DNA from: Streptosporangium becharense
GTDB taxonomy: Bacteria; Actinomycetota; Actinomycetes; Streptosporangiales; Streptosporangiaceae
NCBI RefSeq assembly: GCF_014204985.1
Contig: NZ_JACHMP010000001.1
Coordinates: forward strand, 7,254,001-7,318,000
Direction: 5' to 3'
DNA length: 64,000 bases
Below are positions 8,803-17,647 of this stretch, piece after piece; position 1 is the first letter of the stretch; each line of letters begins with the position of its first letter. A program made the position numbers and the translations under genes. Under the pieces are notes generated by a model. The model was not told the DNA's origin and ran no database searches. It worked only from the letters and a program-made list of their open reading frames with translations.

Positions 8803-8827
8803 CGGCCCGGCGGAGAGAGCCGGGCCG
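8803..8827 (+). terminator. Hairpin terminator after aldo/keto reductase
   Basis: A perfect nine-base stem, CGGCCCGGC pairing with GCCGGGCCG across a seven-base loop, begins 16 bases after the stop at 8787. There is no T-tract, as is usual for high-GC actinobacterial terminators. Confidence 0.7.
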
Positions 8828-9041
8828 GTGAGAAGCTCCTCCGGGTGTCCCGGACGTGTGGCGTGGATCAGCATGATGGACTCCTCCGTGAGAGGCCCTT
8901 ACGAGGGAGGCGGGGGTCAGATCCTGCAGGGATCACCCCTACGCTGCCCCAGCGATCCTGTGCCCCCGCTGAGTGGACGCTGAGAGCCCGGTCTCATCCG
9001 GTTGCAGGTGGGTCTCAAGTGCCCCCGGCCATGATCGAGGC

Positions 9042-9792
9042 ATGTCCCACGTGCCAGACACCACCGGCAGGAAGTCCCGCTTCCGGAAGGGCCGCACCCG
9101 GCGGTCCCCCGGCGGTGAGCCTCCCGCCGCCACCGGGTCCCCGAAGATCCCCGAACCGGCCGTGCCCGTCGTCCCGCGGCAGCGGGGCCAGTCCAGGAAG
9201 GACTACCGGCTGCAGCGGGCCCGCCTCGCGGAGGAGGCCCGTCGCAAGGAGGAGGCCCGCCGGGGGATCAAGCAGCGCCGCCCCCCCCAGGGAACTCCTC
9301 GGCGCCGCAGGGACGATGCTCTTCTCGACGGCCGGGCTCTCGTTTATGGCCTACACCGTGATCTCGACCACCCTTCCCGATCTGGAGGTCGCGCTCGGCC
9401 GGAAGGGCACGCCCGGGACCGCCCACGTCGTCTCCTGCGAACGCGTCGGCGAAGGGATCTACGACTGCCGGGCGTGGTTCGTCTTCGACGACCCGGCGCG
9501 GGACCCGATCACCGTCGCCACCGTGCCGGAGGCGGAGGCGGGCGAGGTCTTCCCTGCCGCCCTCACCCCCGAGGGCGACCGCGTCGTGCCCACGGGAGCC
9601 CGGAGCGTCGTCGGCGCGGTGGGTCTGCTCGCTCTCGTCCCGTTCTCCCTGTCCTTCATCCCCGCCATCCTGACGTTCAGTCTCGCCCTCGAACGCGCTT
9701 TCTTCCCGTCGCTGATCGTGGGAGGCGTGGTGGCGGCGGTCTCCCTCGTGGTGTGCATCGTGTGCGTGATCCTCGGGAGCGCGGTCCTCTAG
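9042..9792 (+). pseudogene. Three-helix membrane protein interrupted by a frameshift at a C8 run
   Basis: The N-terminal part (from ATG 9042, MSHVPDTTGRKSRFRKG) is a charged, arginine/glutamate-rich segment of about 80 residues ending ...GIKQRRPP. At the eight-cytosine run 9281-9288 the coding signal jumps frame. The second frame continues RELLGAAGTMLFSTAG, a membrane helix, then an external domain with two cysteines (VVSCERVGEGIYDCRAWF), then two further helices, and stops at 9792. Removing one C restores a single protein of about 250 residues. The break may be a real mutation, a phase-variable tract or a sequencing error. The family was not recognised. Confidence 0.7.
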
Positions 9793-9866
9793 ATGTACTG
9801 ACCACAGAGGTTGAGTACACCTAGCATGCGGGCGGCGATGGCGAGCAGGTCGGCGAGCCTCGTCAT
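9789..9866 (-). CDS. Possible 25-residue micro-ORF
   Basis: From ATG 9866 a 25-codon frame reads MTRLADLLAIAARML and ends ...NLCGQYI, with its stop overlapping the stop of the convergent membrane-protein gene. It is preceded by a strong ribosome site, GGAAAGGAGAGTGGC. The peptide is amphipathic with one cysteine near the C-terminus. It could be a leader peptide, a small membrane peptide or chance. Only the combination of a good ribosome site and a biased, clean frame supports it. Confidence 0.35.
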   Translation of the reverse strand: MTRLADLLAIAARMLGVLNLCGQYI

Positions 9867-10735
9867 GCCACTCTCCTTTCCGCTGAATTCCGCCTCGGGC
9901 CCCGTCCTCCGACGGCGGCGTTATCCACTGAGGGCGATGCCGGCACGACGTCCAGGACGAGGCGCATGAAGCTGGAGCGGTGAGCATGGGAGAGACCGCC
10001 GCGCTGTTAAGAAGGCGTGGGGGAAGACGTGAGCGTAGCGCCAGGAGAAGACGTACGGCTCGGTGAAGGACTCACGCTCTCAGGATGAGGAAGATCCGCG
10101 GGACAGGTTTAGGCTTGCCCGAGAGACAGGAGTCCACGAAGAACTCCTTCACCTGAGCCCTCCACGCGATATTCGCCGGGTCGCTGTTGCCGGTTCCCAC
10201 GCCGGGAAGATCTGCGCTGTCGAGTCCCTCGTGGGCACGCTCGCATCTCGCCTTGTCGATCTTCCAGGCCGGTCCCGGCCCGACAGCCGTCGATCAGTGT
10301 GGCCGGTACTGGATCTTCTTCAGCCCGTGCTTGGCCACCCGCAAGCTCATCCAGACCGGTCACCGCGAGGTTGGCCAACCCGTCCGGGTTGAGCGGCCGG
10401 TAGCAGGCAAGTGAAGGCAGCCCGACAGGTCAACGGAGATGACGGGAGCTTCCGGGACCCTTGCGGCCCCTGCCCGCATGGTCACGACGCCAGGCGACAA
10501 GTTAACACAGAATATGCCTTAAATTTCGTTATTACGCCCTGATGGATTCTGTGAAACTTTCATGCGCACGAGCAGGGTGGCGCGACCTCGTCCAGGACGA
10601 AGCTCCAGGCGGGGGAGGGTTTCGATGGCAACGCCCCGGTTGGCGAGGATCACCCCTCGTTGACGCCGGGCCGAGCCATCGGATGTACTCCGCGACAACG
10701 CACGCACCGGAGTTGGCCATGCAGCTCTGCACAAC
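9867..10735. other. Long stretch without a convincing gene
   Basis: About 870 bp with visibly lower GC than its surroundings and overlapping short frames on both strands. On the minus strand a frame ending at 10072 reads plausibly (VKEFFVDSCLSGKPKPVP) for about 75 codons but has no start or family, so it may be a gene remnant. Nothing else is supported. Confidence 0.5.
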
Positions 10736-10739
10736 GTGA

Positions 10740-10753
10740 TGTTAGCGCTAACA
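10740..10753. promoter_or_regulatory. Perfect LacI-type palindromic operator
   Basis: TGTTAGCGCTAACA is a 14-base perfect palindrome with the central CG and outer TGTTA/TAACA arms typical of LacI-family operators. It lies about 180 bp upstream of the lectin/GH62 gene pair. A LacI-family regulator is encoded downstream at 13592, so it is the probable binding protein and pentose-polysaccharide breakdown the probable regulon. Confidence 0.75.
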
Positions 10754-10935
10754 AATCGAGAGGCCGCCATCTTCGACCTAGTCAAGGAGCCTTGGATGTT
10801 CCCCTCACCCTCGGCGAGCGTGCACAACGGACCGCTCGCCCGCTCACCGGCGAGCGGCCTCACTGGCACGTCCCAGGGCGTACAGGTGGTGTTCACCGAC
10901 GGTAACGGCTCGAACGACAGCATCTGGAGGTTCCG

Positions 10936-11445
10936 GTGAGGCGCGTGCTCGCGGTTCTCTCGTCTCTGCTTCTCGTGGGCGTGTTCCTCACGGCCCAGGC
11001 GTCGGCGGCGACGGTTGACACCGGCGCGTGGTATGTGCTGGTGAACCGCAACAGCGGCAAGGCGCTGGACGTCTACAACCTGTCCACCGCCGACGGCGGC
11101 CGCATCACCCAGTGGACCCGCAACAACGGCAACCAGCAGCAGTGGCAGTTCGTCGACTCCGGCGGCGGCTACTACCGGCTCAAGTCCCGCCACTCCGGCA
11201 AGGTCCTGGACGTCCACGACTTCTCCACCGCCGACGGCGGCTCCATCGTGCAGTGGGCCGACCTGAACGGTGCCAACCAGCAATGGCGCCTGGCCGACTC
11301 CGGCGGCTACCTCCGCCTGATCAACCGCAACAGCAACAAGGCTCTGGAGGTGCAGGGGGCCTCCACCGCCGACGGCGCCAACATCGTCCAGTACTCCGAC
11401 TGGAACGGCAGCAACCAACAGTGGCAGCTCGTCCGCGTCGGGTGA
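10936..11445 (+). CDS. Secreted ricin-type beta-trefoil lectin (CBM13), stand-alone
   Basis: 169 residues from a GTG. A Sec signal peptide (RRVLAVLSSLLLVGVFLTAQASA) is followed by a single RICIN domain with three subdomains, each ending in a QxW-type motif (QQQWQF, NQQWRL, NQQWQL). Such modules bind xylan or other galactose/xylose-containing glycans. There is no catalytic domain. The mature protein is nearly identical to the N-terminal module of the next gene, 538 bp further on, with only a few substitutions, so one arose from the other recently. A LacI-type operator lies upstream. Confidence 0.9.
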   Translation: MRRVLAVLSSLLLVGVFLTAQASAATVDTGAWYVLVNRNSGKALDVYNLSTADGGRITQWTRNNGNQQQWQFVDSGGGYYRLKSRHSGKVLDVHDFSTADGGSIVQWADLNGANQQWRLADSGGYLRLINRNSNKALEVQGASTADGANIVQYSDWNGSNQQWQLVRVG

Positions 11446-11979
11446 CGCAGAAACGGAGCACGCAGTGAGGTACAAGCACTTGGCCGTCGTCGCCACGGTG
11501 GCCATCCTCTTAACGGGCCTCTTCGTCGCCTCGTCCGCGAACGCGGCGACGGTCGACACCGGCGCGTGGTATGTGCTGGTGAACCGCAACAGCGGCAAGG
11601 CGCTGGACGTCTACAACCTGTCCACCGCCGACGGCGGCCGCATCACCCAGTGGACCCGCAACAACGGCAACCAGCAGCAGTGGCGGTTCGTCGACTCCGG
11701 CGGCGGCTACTACCGGCTCAAGTCCCGCCACTCCGGCAAGGTCCTGGACGTCCACGACTTCTCCACCGCCGACGGCGGCTCCATCGTGCAGTGGGCCGAC
11801 CTGAACGGTGCCAACCAGCAATGGCGCCTGGCCGACTCCGGCGGCTACCTCCGCCTGATCAACCGCAACAGCAACAAGGCTCTGGAGGTGCAGGGGGCCT
11901 CCACCGCCGACGGCGCCAACATCGTCCAGCACTCCGACTGGAACGGCAGCAACCAGCAATGGCAACTCGTCCCCGTCGG
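11005..11979 (+). repeat. 437-bp near-identical tandem duplication of the lectin domain
   Basis: Bases 11005-11441 and 11543-11979 differ at only a handful of positions (for example GTT/GTC near 11015, CAG/CGG, TAC/CAC). The offset is 538 bp, and the duplication spans nearly the whole RICIN module of both genes. Such direct repeats can recombine, deleting one copy and fusing the first signal peptide to the GH62 enzyme. Confidence 0.95.
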
Positions 11980-12955
11980 CAGCGACCCGAACCCGGGCGG
12001 CAACCTGCCGTCGTCCTTCCAGTGGAGCTCCAGCGGCGTGCTGGCCGGCCCGAAGCCCGACTCGAGTCACCCCAGCGTCGCGGTCAAGGACTTCTCCGTC
12101 ATCCGGCACAACAACCAGTGGCACATCTACGCGACCAACGCCACCGGCAACGGCTGGAACCTGGTCCACTACGCCTTCGGCGACTGGTCGCAGGCCGCCA
12201 ACGCGCAGTACACCTACCTCGACCAGAGCGGCGTCGGCCCCGGCTACCGCGCCGCGCCGCAAGTGTTCTACTTCGCCCCGCAGAACCTGTGGTATCTCGT
12301 CTACCAGACCCAGCCGCCGACCTACTCGACCAGCACCGATCCGGCCAACCCGCGCTCCTGGTCGGCGCCGCGCCGGTTCATCGATCAAGAGCCGGCGATC
12401 GTTCAGCAGAACAAGGGCAACGGCACCTGGATCGACTTCTGGGTCATCTGCGACGCCTCTAACTGCTACCTGTTCTTCAACGACGACAACGGCCACGTCT
12501 ATCGGGCCCAGACCACGCTGGCGAACTTCCCCAACGGTTTCGGCAACACCCAGATCGTGTTGTCCGACAGCGCCTACCGCCTGTTCGAGGCCGTCAACGT
12601 CTACAAGATCCAGGGCCAGAACCGGTACCTCATGATGAACGAGGCCATCGGTTCCGACGGTCGCCGCTGGTTCCGGTCGTGGACCTCCACCAGCCTGACG
12701 GGCACATGGACGCCGCTGGCGGCCGAGGAGAACAATCCCTTCGCCCGCCACAACAACGTGACCTTCCCCGCCGGAGCCTGGACACGTGACATCAGCCACG
12801 GCGAGCTGGTCCGGGCGAGCAACGACCAGACGCTGACGATCAACCCGTGCCGCCTCCAGTTCGTCTACCAGGGCCAAAGCCCGTCAGCGAGCGGCGACTA
12901 CGGCCGCCTGCCCTGGCGCATGGGCCTGCTGACGCAGACCAACTCCCCCTGCTGA
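11465..12955 (+). CDS. Secreted GH62 alpha-L-arabinofuranosidase with N-terminal CBM13
   Basis: 496 residues from a GTG with GGAG upstream. Order: Sec signal peptide ending SSANA, RICIN/CBM13 module (about 33-170), a short Gly/Pro linker (SDPNPGGNLP), and a GH62 catalytic domain (about 185-496). Visible GH62 hallmarks are SSFQWSSSGVLAGPK, the catalytic-base Asp in VKDFSVI, the Asp of WIDFWVICD and the catalytic-acid Glu of LFEAVNVYK. The enzyme removes arabinose side chains from arabinoxylan outside the cell. It is 19 bp downstream of the stand-alone lectin and probably co-transcribed with it under the LacI-type operator. Confidence 0.96.
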   Translation: MRYKHLAVVATVAILLTGLFVASSANAATVDTGAWYVLVNRNSGKALDVYNLSTADGGRITQWTRNNGNQQQWRFVDSGGGYYRLKSRHSGKVLDVHDFSTADGGSIVQWADLNGANQQWRLADSGGYLRLINRNSNKALEVQGASTADGANIVQHSDWNGSNQQWQLVPVGSDPNPGGNLPSSFQWSSSGVLAGPKPDSSHPSVAVKDFSVIRHNNQWHIYATNATGNGWNLVHYAFGDWSQAANAQYTYLDQSGVGPGYRAAPQVFYFAPQNLWYLVYQTQPPTYSTSTDPANPRSWSAPRRFIDQEPAIVQQNKGNGTWIDFWVICDASNCYLFFNDDNGHVYRAQTTLANFPNGFGNTQIVLSDSAYRLFEAVNVYKIQGQNRYLMMNEAIGSDGRRWFRSWTSTSLTGTWTPLAAEENNPFARHNNVTFPAGAWTRDISHGELVRASNDQTLTINPCRLQFVYQGQSPSASGDYGRLPWRMGLLTQTNSPC

Positions 12956-13065
12956 CCACCTTGCTGATCATCCGGTGAACCGGGTCCTGGGCACGGTGTC
13001 TGGGAGCGTCCGCCGTGTCCGGGCCCCACGGACCCCCGTCGAATACCCACCTGGGGAGACAACAG

Positions 13066-13346
13066 GTGAGACCCGCTCTGCGTGCGGTCCTGTGCACCGT
13101 GGGCCTGCTGCCTTCGACCGTGCTGTTCTGGCAGCCCGACCCAGATTCCCCTCACCACCACGGGCTACGGCACCCGCACCGGCAACGCCGGCTGACCCCC
13201 ATGCAAACGGCCGGCACGAACGGCTGGACTCAGCCGCCGGCACCACGACCGTCTCCTGGACCGGAACGCTGACCAGCGCCTCCTTCTACGTCGAGACGGC
13301 CGCCGGCACCGACGGCCTCTACGCCGCCGACGCCTTCTTCCGGTGA
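13066..13346 (+). pseudogene. Remnant of a secreted carbohydrate-binding enzyme
   Basis: A good start (GTG 13066 after GGGGAG) opens a signal-peptide-like N-terminus (RPALRAVLCTVGLLPSTVLF). The recognisable C-terminal part is in another frame and reads TVSWTGTLTSASFYVETAAG to the stop at 13346, like the end of a carbohydrate-binding module. The middle of the protein is missing. A further scrap (YRLVFGFHWPGRTATDVATG) follows at about 13395-13500. This is a broken glycanase from the same locus as the GH62 gene. Confidence 0.6.
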
Positions 13347-13591
13347 CCCGACAGAAAGGAGCCGCGCCGTACCACACCACCGGCCTCTTACGACAACCGG
13401 TGACCGTACCGGCTGGTCTTCGGCTTCCACTGGCCGGGCAGGACCGCCACCGACGTCGCCACCGGCCAGACCGTGCGACGGGACGTGTGGGCCTACCACG
13501 GCCTGCTGGGACTGGCGCGGGACGCAAAAGCCTTGACCTTGGCAAGACACCGCAGCCCGCCTGCCGGGCACCCCGTGGCTAAACTGCCGCC

Positions 13592-14614
13592 ATGACTGCG
13601 GAGTCGTCCCCCCTCACCATCGCCCAGCTCGCCGAGCTGGCCGGCGTTTCCACCGCGACGGTCTCCAAGGTCGTGAACGGCCGTTCCGAGGTGTCGTCCG
13701 GAACCCGCGCGGCGGTGGAAGAGCTCATCCGCCAGCACGGCTACCGGCGACAGCGCCGCCGATCCACGGCGGCGGCCCTGGTGGAACTGGTCTTCCATGC
13801 ATTGGAGGGTGACTATCCCGTCGAGATCACCAAAGGCGTAGCGGAGGTCGCGCGTGAGCACGAGCTCATGGTGGGGATATCGGACCTGCATCACGACCGC
13901 ACCGCCGGAGACGCCTGGCTGAAGGGTGTGCTGCGGCGCCGCCCGAGCGGCGTGATCGCGGTATTCTCCGGCCTGACCGAAACCCAGCACGAACAACTCG
14001 CCCGCCGTGAGATCCCGCTGATCCTGCTGGATCCGGCCGACGCTCCTGTGAGAAACATCCCGTCGGTCGGCGCCGGCAACTGGAATGGCGGGCTCACGGC
14101 GACCCGCCACCTCCTGGAACTCGGGCATCGCCGTATCGCCATCATCACCGGGCCGGACTCCGCCCTGTCCAGCCGGGCCCGTCTTGACGGTTATCGAACC
14201 GCCCTGGACATGGCAGGCGTGCCCGTTGATCCGGAGCTGGTCGGCCGGGGGGACTTTCTCATCGAGGGAGGTCTGACCGAGGCGCACCGCCTGCTGCGCC
14301 TGCCCGACCGGCCGACCGCGATCTTCGCCACGAACGACGGCCAGGCCATCGGCGTCTACCACGCGGCCCACCAGCTCGGCCTGCGCATTCCGGGCGATCT
14401 CAGTGTGATCGGCTTCGACGACATGCCTTCGGTGCGGTGGGCCATCCCGCCACTGACCACCATCCGCCAGCCCCTCGCCGAAATGGCCGCCGCGGCCACC
14501 TCGATGCTGCTGAGACTGGCCCATGGCGAGCAGCTGCCACAGAGCCGCGTCGAGCTGGCCACTGAGCTCGTCATACGCAAGAGCACCGCGCCTCCCGCAC
14601 TCCCGCCCACCTGA
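13592..14614 (+). CDS. LacI-family transcriptional regulator
   Basis: 340 residues. The N-terminal LacI helix-turn-helix reads TIAQLAELAGVSTATVSKVV (about 9-28), followed by the hinge and a periplasmic-binding-protein-like effector domain. Typical elements include the AIFATNDGQAIGVYHAA block and LSVIGFDDMPSVRWAIPPLT. It sits downstream of the GH62/lectin genes and a degraded glycanase. A perfect palindrome at 10740 is its likely operator, so a local repressor responding to a xylan or arabinan breakdown sugar is inferred. Confidence 0.95.
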   Translation: MTAESSPLTIAQLAELAGVSTATVSKVVNGRSEVSSGTRAAVEELIRQHGYRRQRRRSTAAALVELVFHALEGDYPVEITKGVAEVAREHELMVGISDLHHDRTAGDAWLKGVLRRRPSGVIAVFSGLTETQHEQLARREIPLILLDPADAPVRNIPSVGAGNWNGGLTATRHLLELGHRRIAIITGPDSALSSRARLDGYRTALDMAGVPVDPELVGRGDFLIEGGLTEAHRLLRLPDRPTAIFATNDGQAIGVYHAAHQLGLRIPGDLSVIGFDDMPSVRWAIPPLTTIRQPLAEMAAAATSMLLRLAHGEQLPQSRVELATELVIRKSTAPPALPPT

Positions 14615-14639
14615 GCCGGAGCGCGGGCTCCGAGGGGCA

Positions 14640-14841
14640 GCGAGGCGAGTCGGCCTGCGTGAGCAGACCCATACGTCAAGGGAAGCGGCTGCCGCCGCTC
14701 TCACGGGCGCCTGATCAACAAGCTGAAGGCATGGCGAGGCATCGTCACCTGCCATGACAAAACCCCTCAGAGCACCTCGCCGGTCTCCACCTTCGCGCCG
14801 CGATGATCTGGCTCAAAGACCTCACCCGGGTTATCCCTTGA
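14640..14841 (+). pseudogene. IS5-family transposase C-terminal remnant
   Basis: Frames spell INKLKAWRGIVTCHDKTPQS and, after a one-base shift, HLAGLHLRAAMIWLKDL before a stop at 14841. This is the characteristic C-terminus of IS5-type DDE transposases. The N-terminal part and inverted repeats are missing, so it is a dead fragment. Confidence 0.75.
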
Positions 14842-14871
14842 TCACAACCAAATACACGCCCTAATCCGAGT

Positions 14872-15711
14872 TCAAAGACGTGTTGCAACGCGGATCAGGT
14901 CAGCGACCGCGCGAAGGCGGCTGTGCGGCGGCCAGGCGATCACCGTTGTCACGGGCGGAGCGTCCAGGACCGGCACGGCGGCGAGGTCCCGGCGCAGGTC
15001 GGCGCCGGCTGACTCGGGAATGACCGCAGTGGTACGGCCGAGCGCGATCAGCTGGAAGAGCTGTGTCAGGTTCCGTACCTCTACGCCCGGCCCTTCTGGG
15101 TAGCCGCCGCCGGGACCGGGCCAGCGGGCCATCGGGAGCTCTGGCAGTGCGGTGACGTCGGCCATCCGGACCTGGGAGCGGCCGGCGAGCGGGTGTGAGG
15201 CCGGCAGGACCGCGACCTGTCCCTCGGTGTACAGGGTTTCGGTGTCGAGCCCGGCTGCCGAGTCGAAGGGCAGGTGGAGCAGAGCCACGTCGGCTTGCCC
15301 GTCCTGCAGCAGCTGCTGGTGCCGGTGTGCCTCGCAGAGCAGCAGCTCGACGGTGGCTGCGCCGGGGTCCGCGGCGTAGGCGTCGAGCAGTTTCGTCAGC
15401 AGCTCGCCGGCGGTGCCGGATTTGACGGCGAGGACGAGGCTGGGGTGTGCTGCCGCGGCCCGTTGGGTACGCCGCTCGGCTGCGGTCACTGCGCTGAGGA
15501 TCGCGCGTCCTTCGGCCAGCAGCACGCCTCCGGCCTCGGTGAGCGTGACCTTGCGGCTGTTGCGTTCCAGCAGGGCGATTCCGAGCCGCCGTTCGAGCTG
15601 GATGATCGTGCGGGACAGGGGCGGCTGGGCTATCCCGAGGCGCTGGGCAGCCTTGCCGAAGTGCAGCTCCTCGGCGACGGCGACGAAATAGCGCAGCTCG
15701 CGTATTTCCAT
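14872..15711 (-). CDS. LysR-family transcriptional regulator
   Basis: 279 residues. An N-terminal winged helix-turn-helix (MEIRELRYFVAVAEELHFGK, then AAQRLGIAQPPLSRTIIQLE) is followed by the LysR effector-binding domain. The start at 15711 is conventional. It is divergent from an SDR oxidoreductase whose start lies 105 bp away. That arrangement usually means the regulator controls the neighbour and itself from the shared promoter region. The inducer is unknown. Confidence 0.95.
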   Translation of the reverse strand: MEIRELRYFVAVAEELHFGKAAQRLGIAQPPLSRTIIQLERRLGIALLERNSRKVTLTEAGGVLLAEGRAILSAVTAAERRTQRAAAAHPSLVLAVKSGTAGELLTKLLDAYAADPGAATVELLLCEAHRHQQLLQDGQADVALLHLPFDSAAGLDTETLYTEGQVAVLPASHPLAGRSQVRMADVTALPELPMARWPGPGGGYPEGPGVEVRNLTQLFQLIALGRTTAVIPESAGADLRRDLAAVPVLDAPPVTTVIAWPPHSRLRAVADLIRVATRL

Positions 15712-15816
15712 GAGCCCAGGCTAATGACGGCAGACGCCAGATCGATATCGCTCGGGTATTGCTGCACTGCCGAGATGGTGTTGGTGTCCGGATGCGGCGC
15801 GGGCATGCTCGCTGTC

Positions 15817-16554
15817 ATGAGCGAGAACATGAGCGAGAAGACGATCGCGCTGGTCACTGGCGCGAACAAGGGAATCGGGTATGAGATCGCAGCCGGGCTG
15901 GGTGCGCGGGGCTGGAGTGTCGGTGTCGGCGCCCGGGACGAGCAGCGCCGGGAGGACGCCGTGGCCACGTTGCGCGCGGCTGGTACCGACGCATTCGGCG
16001 TGCCCCTGGACGTGACCGACGACGGGAGCGTGACCGCCGCGGTCCGACTGATCGAGGAGCGGGCAGGACGGCTCGACGTACTGGTCAACAACGCCGGCGT
16101 CGCCGGCGGCCGGCCGGAGGAACCCACGACCATCGACCTCGAGACCGTGCGGCGACTGGTGGAGACCAACGTCATCGGCGTCATCAGGGTCACCAACGCC
16201 ATGCTGCCGTTGCTGCGCCGCTCGAAGCACCCGCGGATCGTCAACCAGTCCAGCCACGTCGGCTCCCTGACACTGCAGACCGCGCCCGGCGTCGACCTCG
16301 GGGGGATCAGCGGGGCCTACGCGCCGACGAAAACCTACCTCAACGCCGTCACCATCCAGTACGCCAAGGAGCTGAGCGGCACCAACATCCTGATCAACAA
16401 CGCCTGCCCCGGTTACGTGGCCACCGACCTCAACGGATTCAGCGGGACCCAGACCCCCGAGCAGGGTGCGGCGATCGCCATCCGGCTGGCGACCCTGCCG
16501 GACGACGGCCCGACCGGCCAGCTGTTCGACGACAACGGGGTCGTACCCTGGTGA
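15817..16554 (+). CDS. Short-chain dehydrogenase/reductase
   Basis: 245 residues from ATG 15817. Classical SDR motifs are the NAD(P)-binding TGANKGIG (about residues 12-19), the NNAG motif, the catalytic Ser in VNQSSHVG, and the Tyr-Lys pair in YAPTK. The TGxxxGIG with a following GARD segment suggests NADP(H) preference. It is divergent from the LysR gene, which probably regulates it. Its carbonyl substrate is unknown. Confidence 0.95.
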   Translation: MSENMSEKTIALVTGANKGIGYEIAAGLGARGWSVGVGARDEQRREDAVATLRAAGTDAFGVPLDVTDDGSVTAAVRLIEERAGRLDVLVNNAGVAGGRPEEPTTIDLETVRRLVETNVIGVIRVTNAMLPLLRRSKHPRIVNQSSHVGSLTLQTAPGVDLGGISGAYAPTKTYLNAVTIQYAKELSGTNILINNACPGYVATDLNGFSGTQTPEQGAAIAIRLATLPDDGPTGQLFDDNGVVPW

Positions 16555-16583
16555 GGTACCCCATGACTTCTGGACACGAACCC

Positions 16584-16793
16584 TCACGGGATCGCGGTGG
16601 AGAACACGAACGGGATGCCGCACAGGGCCTTGCGGTCATCCAGCCGCTTGAGACCGGGATGGCGCTGCCGTCGCTCCGTCTTCGGCAGCAGCGGCTCGAT
16701 CCGCTCCCACAAGCCATCCGACACAGTCCACGGAGGCCGCTCCCCTTTCCAGACGCGCAGATCAACGATCATCCGGGCGGACGGATACGGCAA
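16584..16793 (-). pseudogene. IS5-family transposase N-terminal remnant
   Basis: The minus strand reads VSDGLWERIEPLLPK and LDDRKALCGIPFVFSTAIP, the conserved N-terminal domain of IS5-type transposases, then stops abruptly at 16584 where the full protein would continue. It is the mirror of the C-terminal IS5 scrap at 14640-14841, which lies on the opposite strand. The two could be halves of one rearranged element or two different copies. Confidence 0.8.
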
Positions 16794-16868
16794 AGGTCAT
16801 TTTGTTAGGAGTTGTGAGAACGGCCGGGGAACGGGGGCCGGTCCGCGTCGCCCGGAGCCGCACGGCCG

Positions 16869-17582
16869 TCAGGCGACCGCCGGGTCGAGGACGACGCCGA
16901 GCAGGGCGTGCAGCGCCCGGTCGCCGGACTCGGTGACGCGCAGCGCCCGTCCCGATCCGATCCGGACTACCCAGCCGCGTTCCAGGAAGACCGCGCACAG
17001 CACCGCCCCGGCGGTGCCGCCCAGGTGGTGGCGGCGCTCGGTCCAGTCCAGGCACGGCCGTACCAGGGGGCGTCGGCCGCGGGCCGCCGGCCGTACCCCC
17101 AGATCGGTCTCGAACCACGCCAGCCCCGCACCGCTGAGCGCGAACCCCGCGTCGCGCAGCAGAAGCCCTCGGGCGGCCAGCGCGTCGGCGACGGCCACCC
17201 CGAGACGGCCGGCCAGGTGGTCGTAGCAGGTGCGGGCCGCGGCCATGGCCCGGGCGGCACCGTGGGCACGCAGCGTCGCCGGCCGTGCCGCCGTGTCACC
17301 CGCGGCGGCGTGGCCGGCCAGATCCTCGATCAACTCGGCCACCTCCGGCCCGGCCAGGCGCACGTAGCGGTGCCGTCCCTGCCGCTCCTCGGCGAGGATC
17401 CCGCCCTCGACCAGGCGGGACAGATGCTCACTGGCGGTGGAGGCCGTCACCCCGGCGTGGGCGGCCAGTTCCGCGGCGGTCCAGGCCCGCCCGTCCAGCA
17501 GCGCCAGGCAGAACCGGGCGCGGGTGCCGTCGGCGAGCAGGGCGGCGGTCGCGGCCAGCGACGTGTGCGGCGCGGTTGTCAT
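16869..17582 (-). CDS. ArsR/winged-helix transcriptional regulator
   Basis: 237 residues from ATG 17582; an in-frame GTG at 17633 would add 17 residues but would leave only 14 bp to the divergent P450 gene. An N-terminal winged helix (AELAAHAGVTASTASEHLSR) is followed by an extended C-terminal domain of about 150 residues. ArsR-type repressors of this long form occur widely in actinobacteria and often control a divergent gene. No clear metal-binding cysteine pair is visible, so it is probably not a metal sensor. Confidence 0.88.
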   Translation of the reverse strand: MTTAPHTSLAATAALLADGTRARFCLALLDGRAWTAAELAAHAGVTASTASEHLSRLVEGGILAEERQGRHRYVRLAGPEVAELIEDLAGHAAAGDTAARPATLRAHGAARAMAAARTCYDHLAGRLGVAVADALAARGLLLRDAGFALSGAGLAWFETDLGVRPAARGRRPLVRPCLDWTERRHHLGGTAGAVLCAVFLERGWVVRIGSGRALRVTESGDRALHALLGVVLDPAVA

Positions 17583-17647
17583 CCCTCCATCATGGGGCCG
17601 GGACGCTTCGGCGGGCGCCGAAGCGTCCGTCACCTAGCGTCGGCGAC

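Noticed and set aside
10072-10300. Minus-strand frame ending GKPKPVPRIFLILRA
   Set aside because: It looks protein-like but has no start, ribosome site or recognisable family, and an in-frame stop lies just upstream.
10736-10939. 67-codon ORF before the lectin gene
   Set aside because: It begins inside the LacI-type palindrome and lacks a ribosome site; it is more likely promoter/leader sequence.
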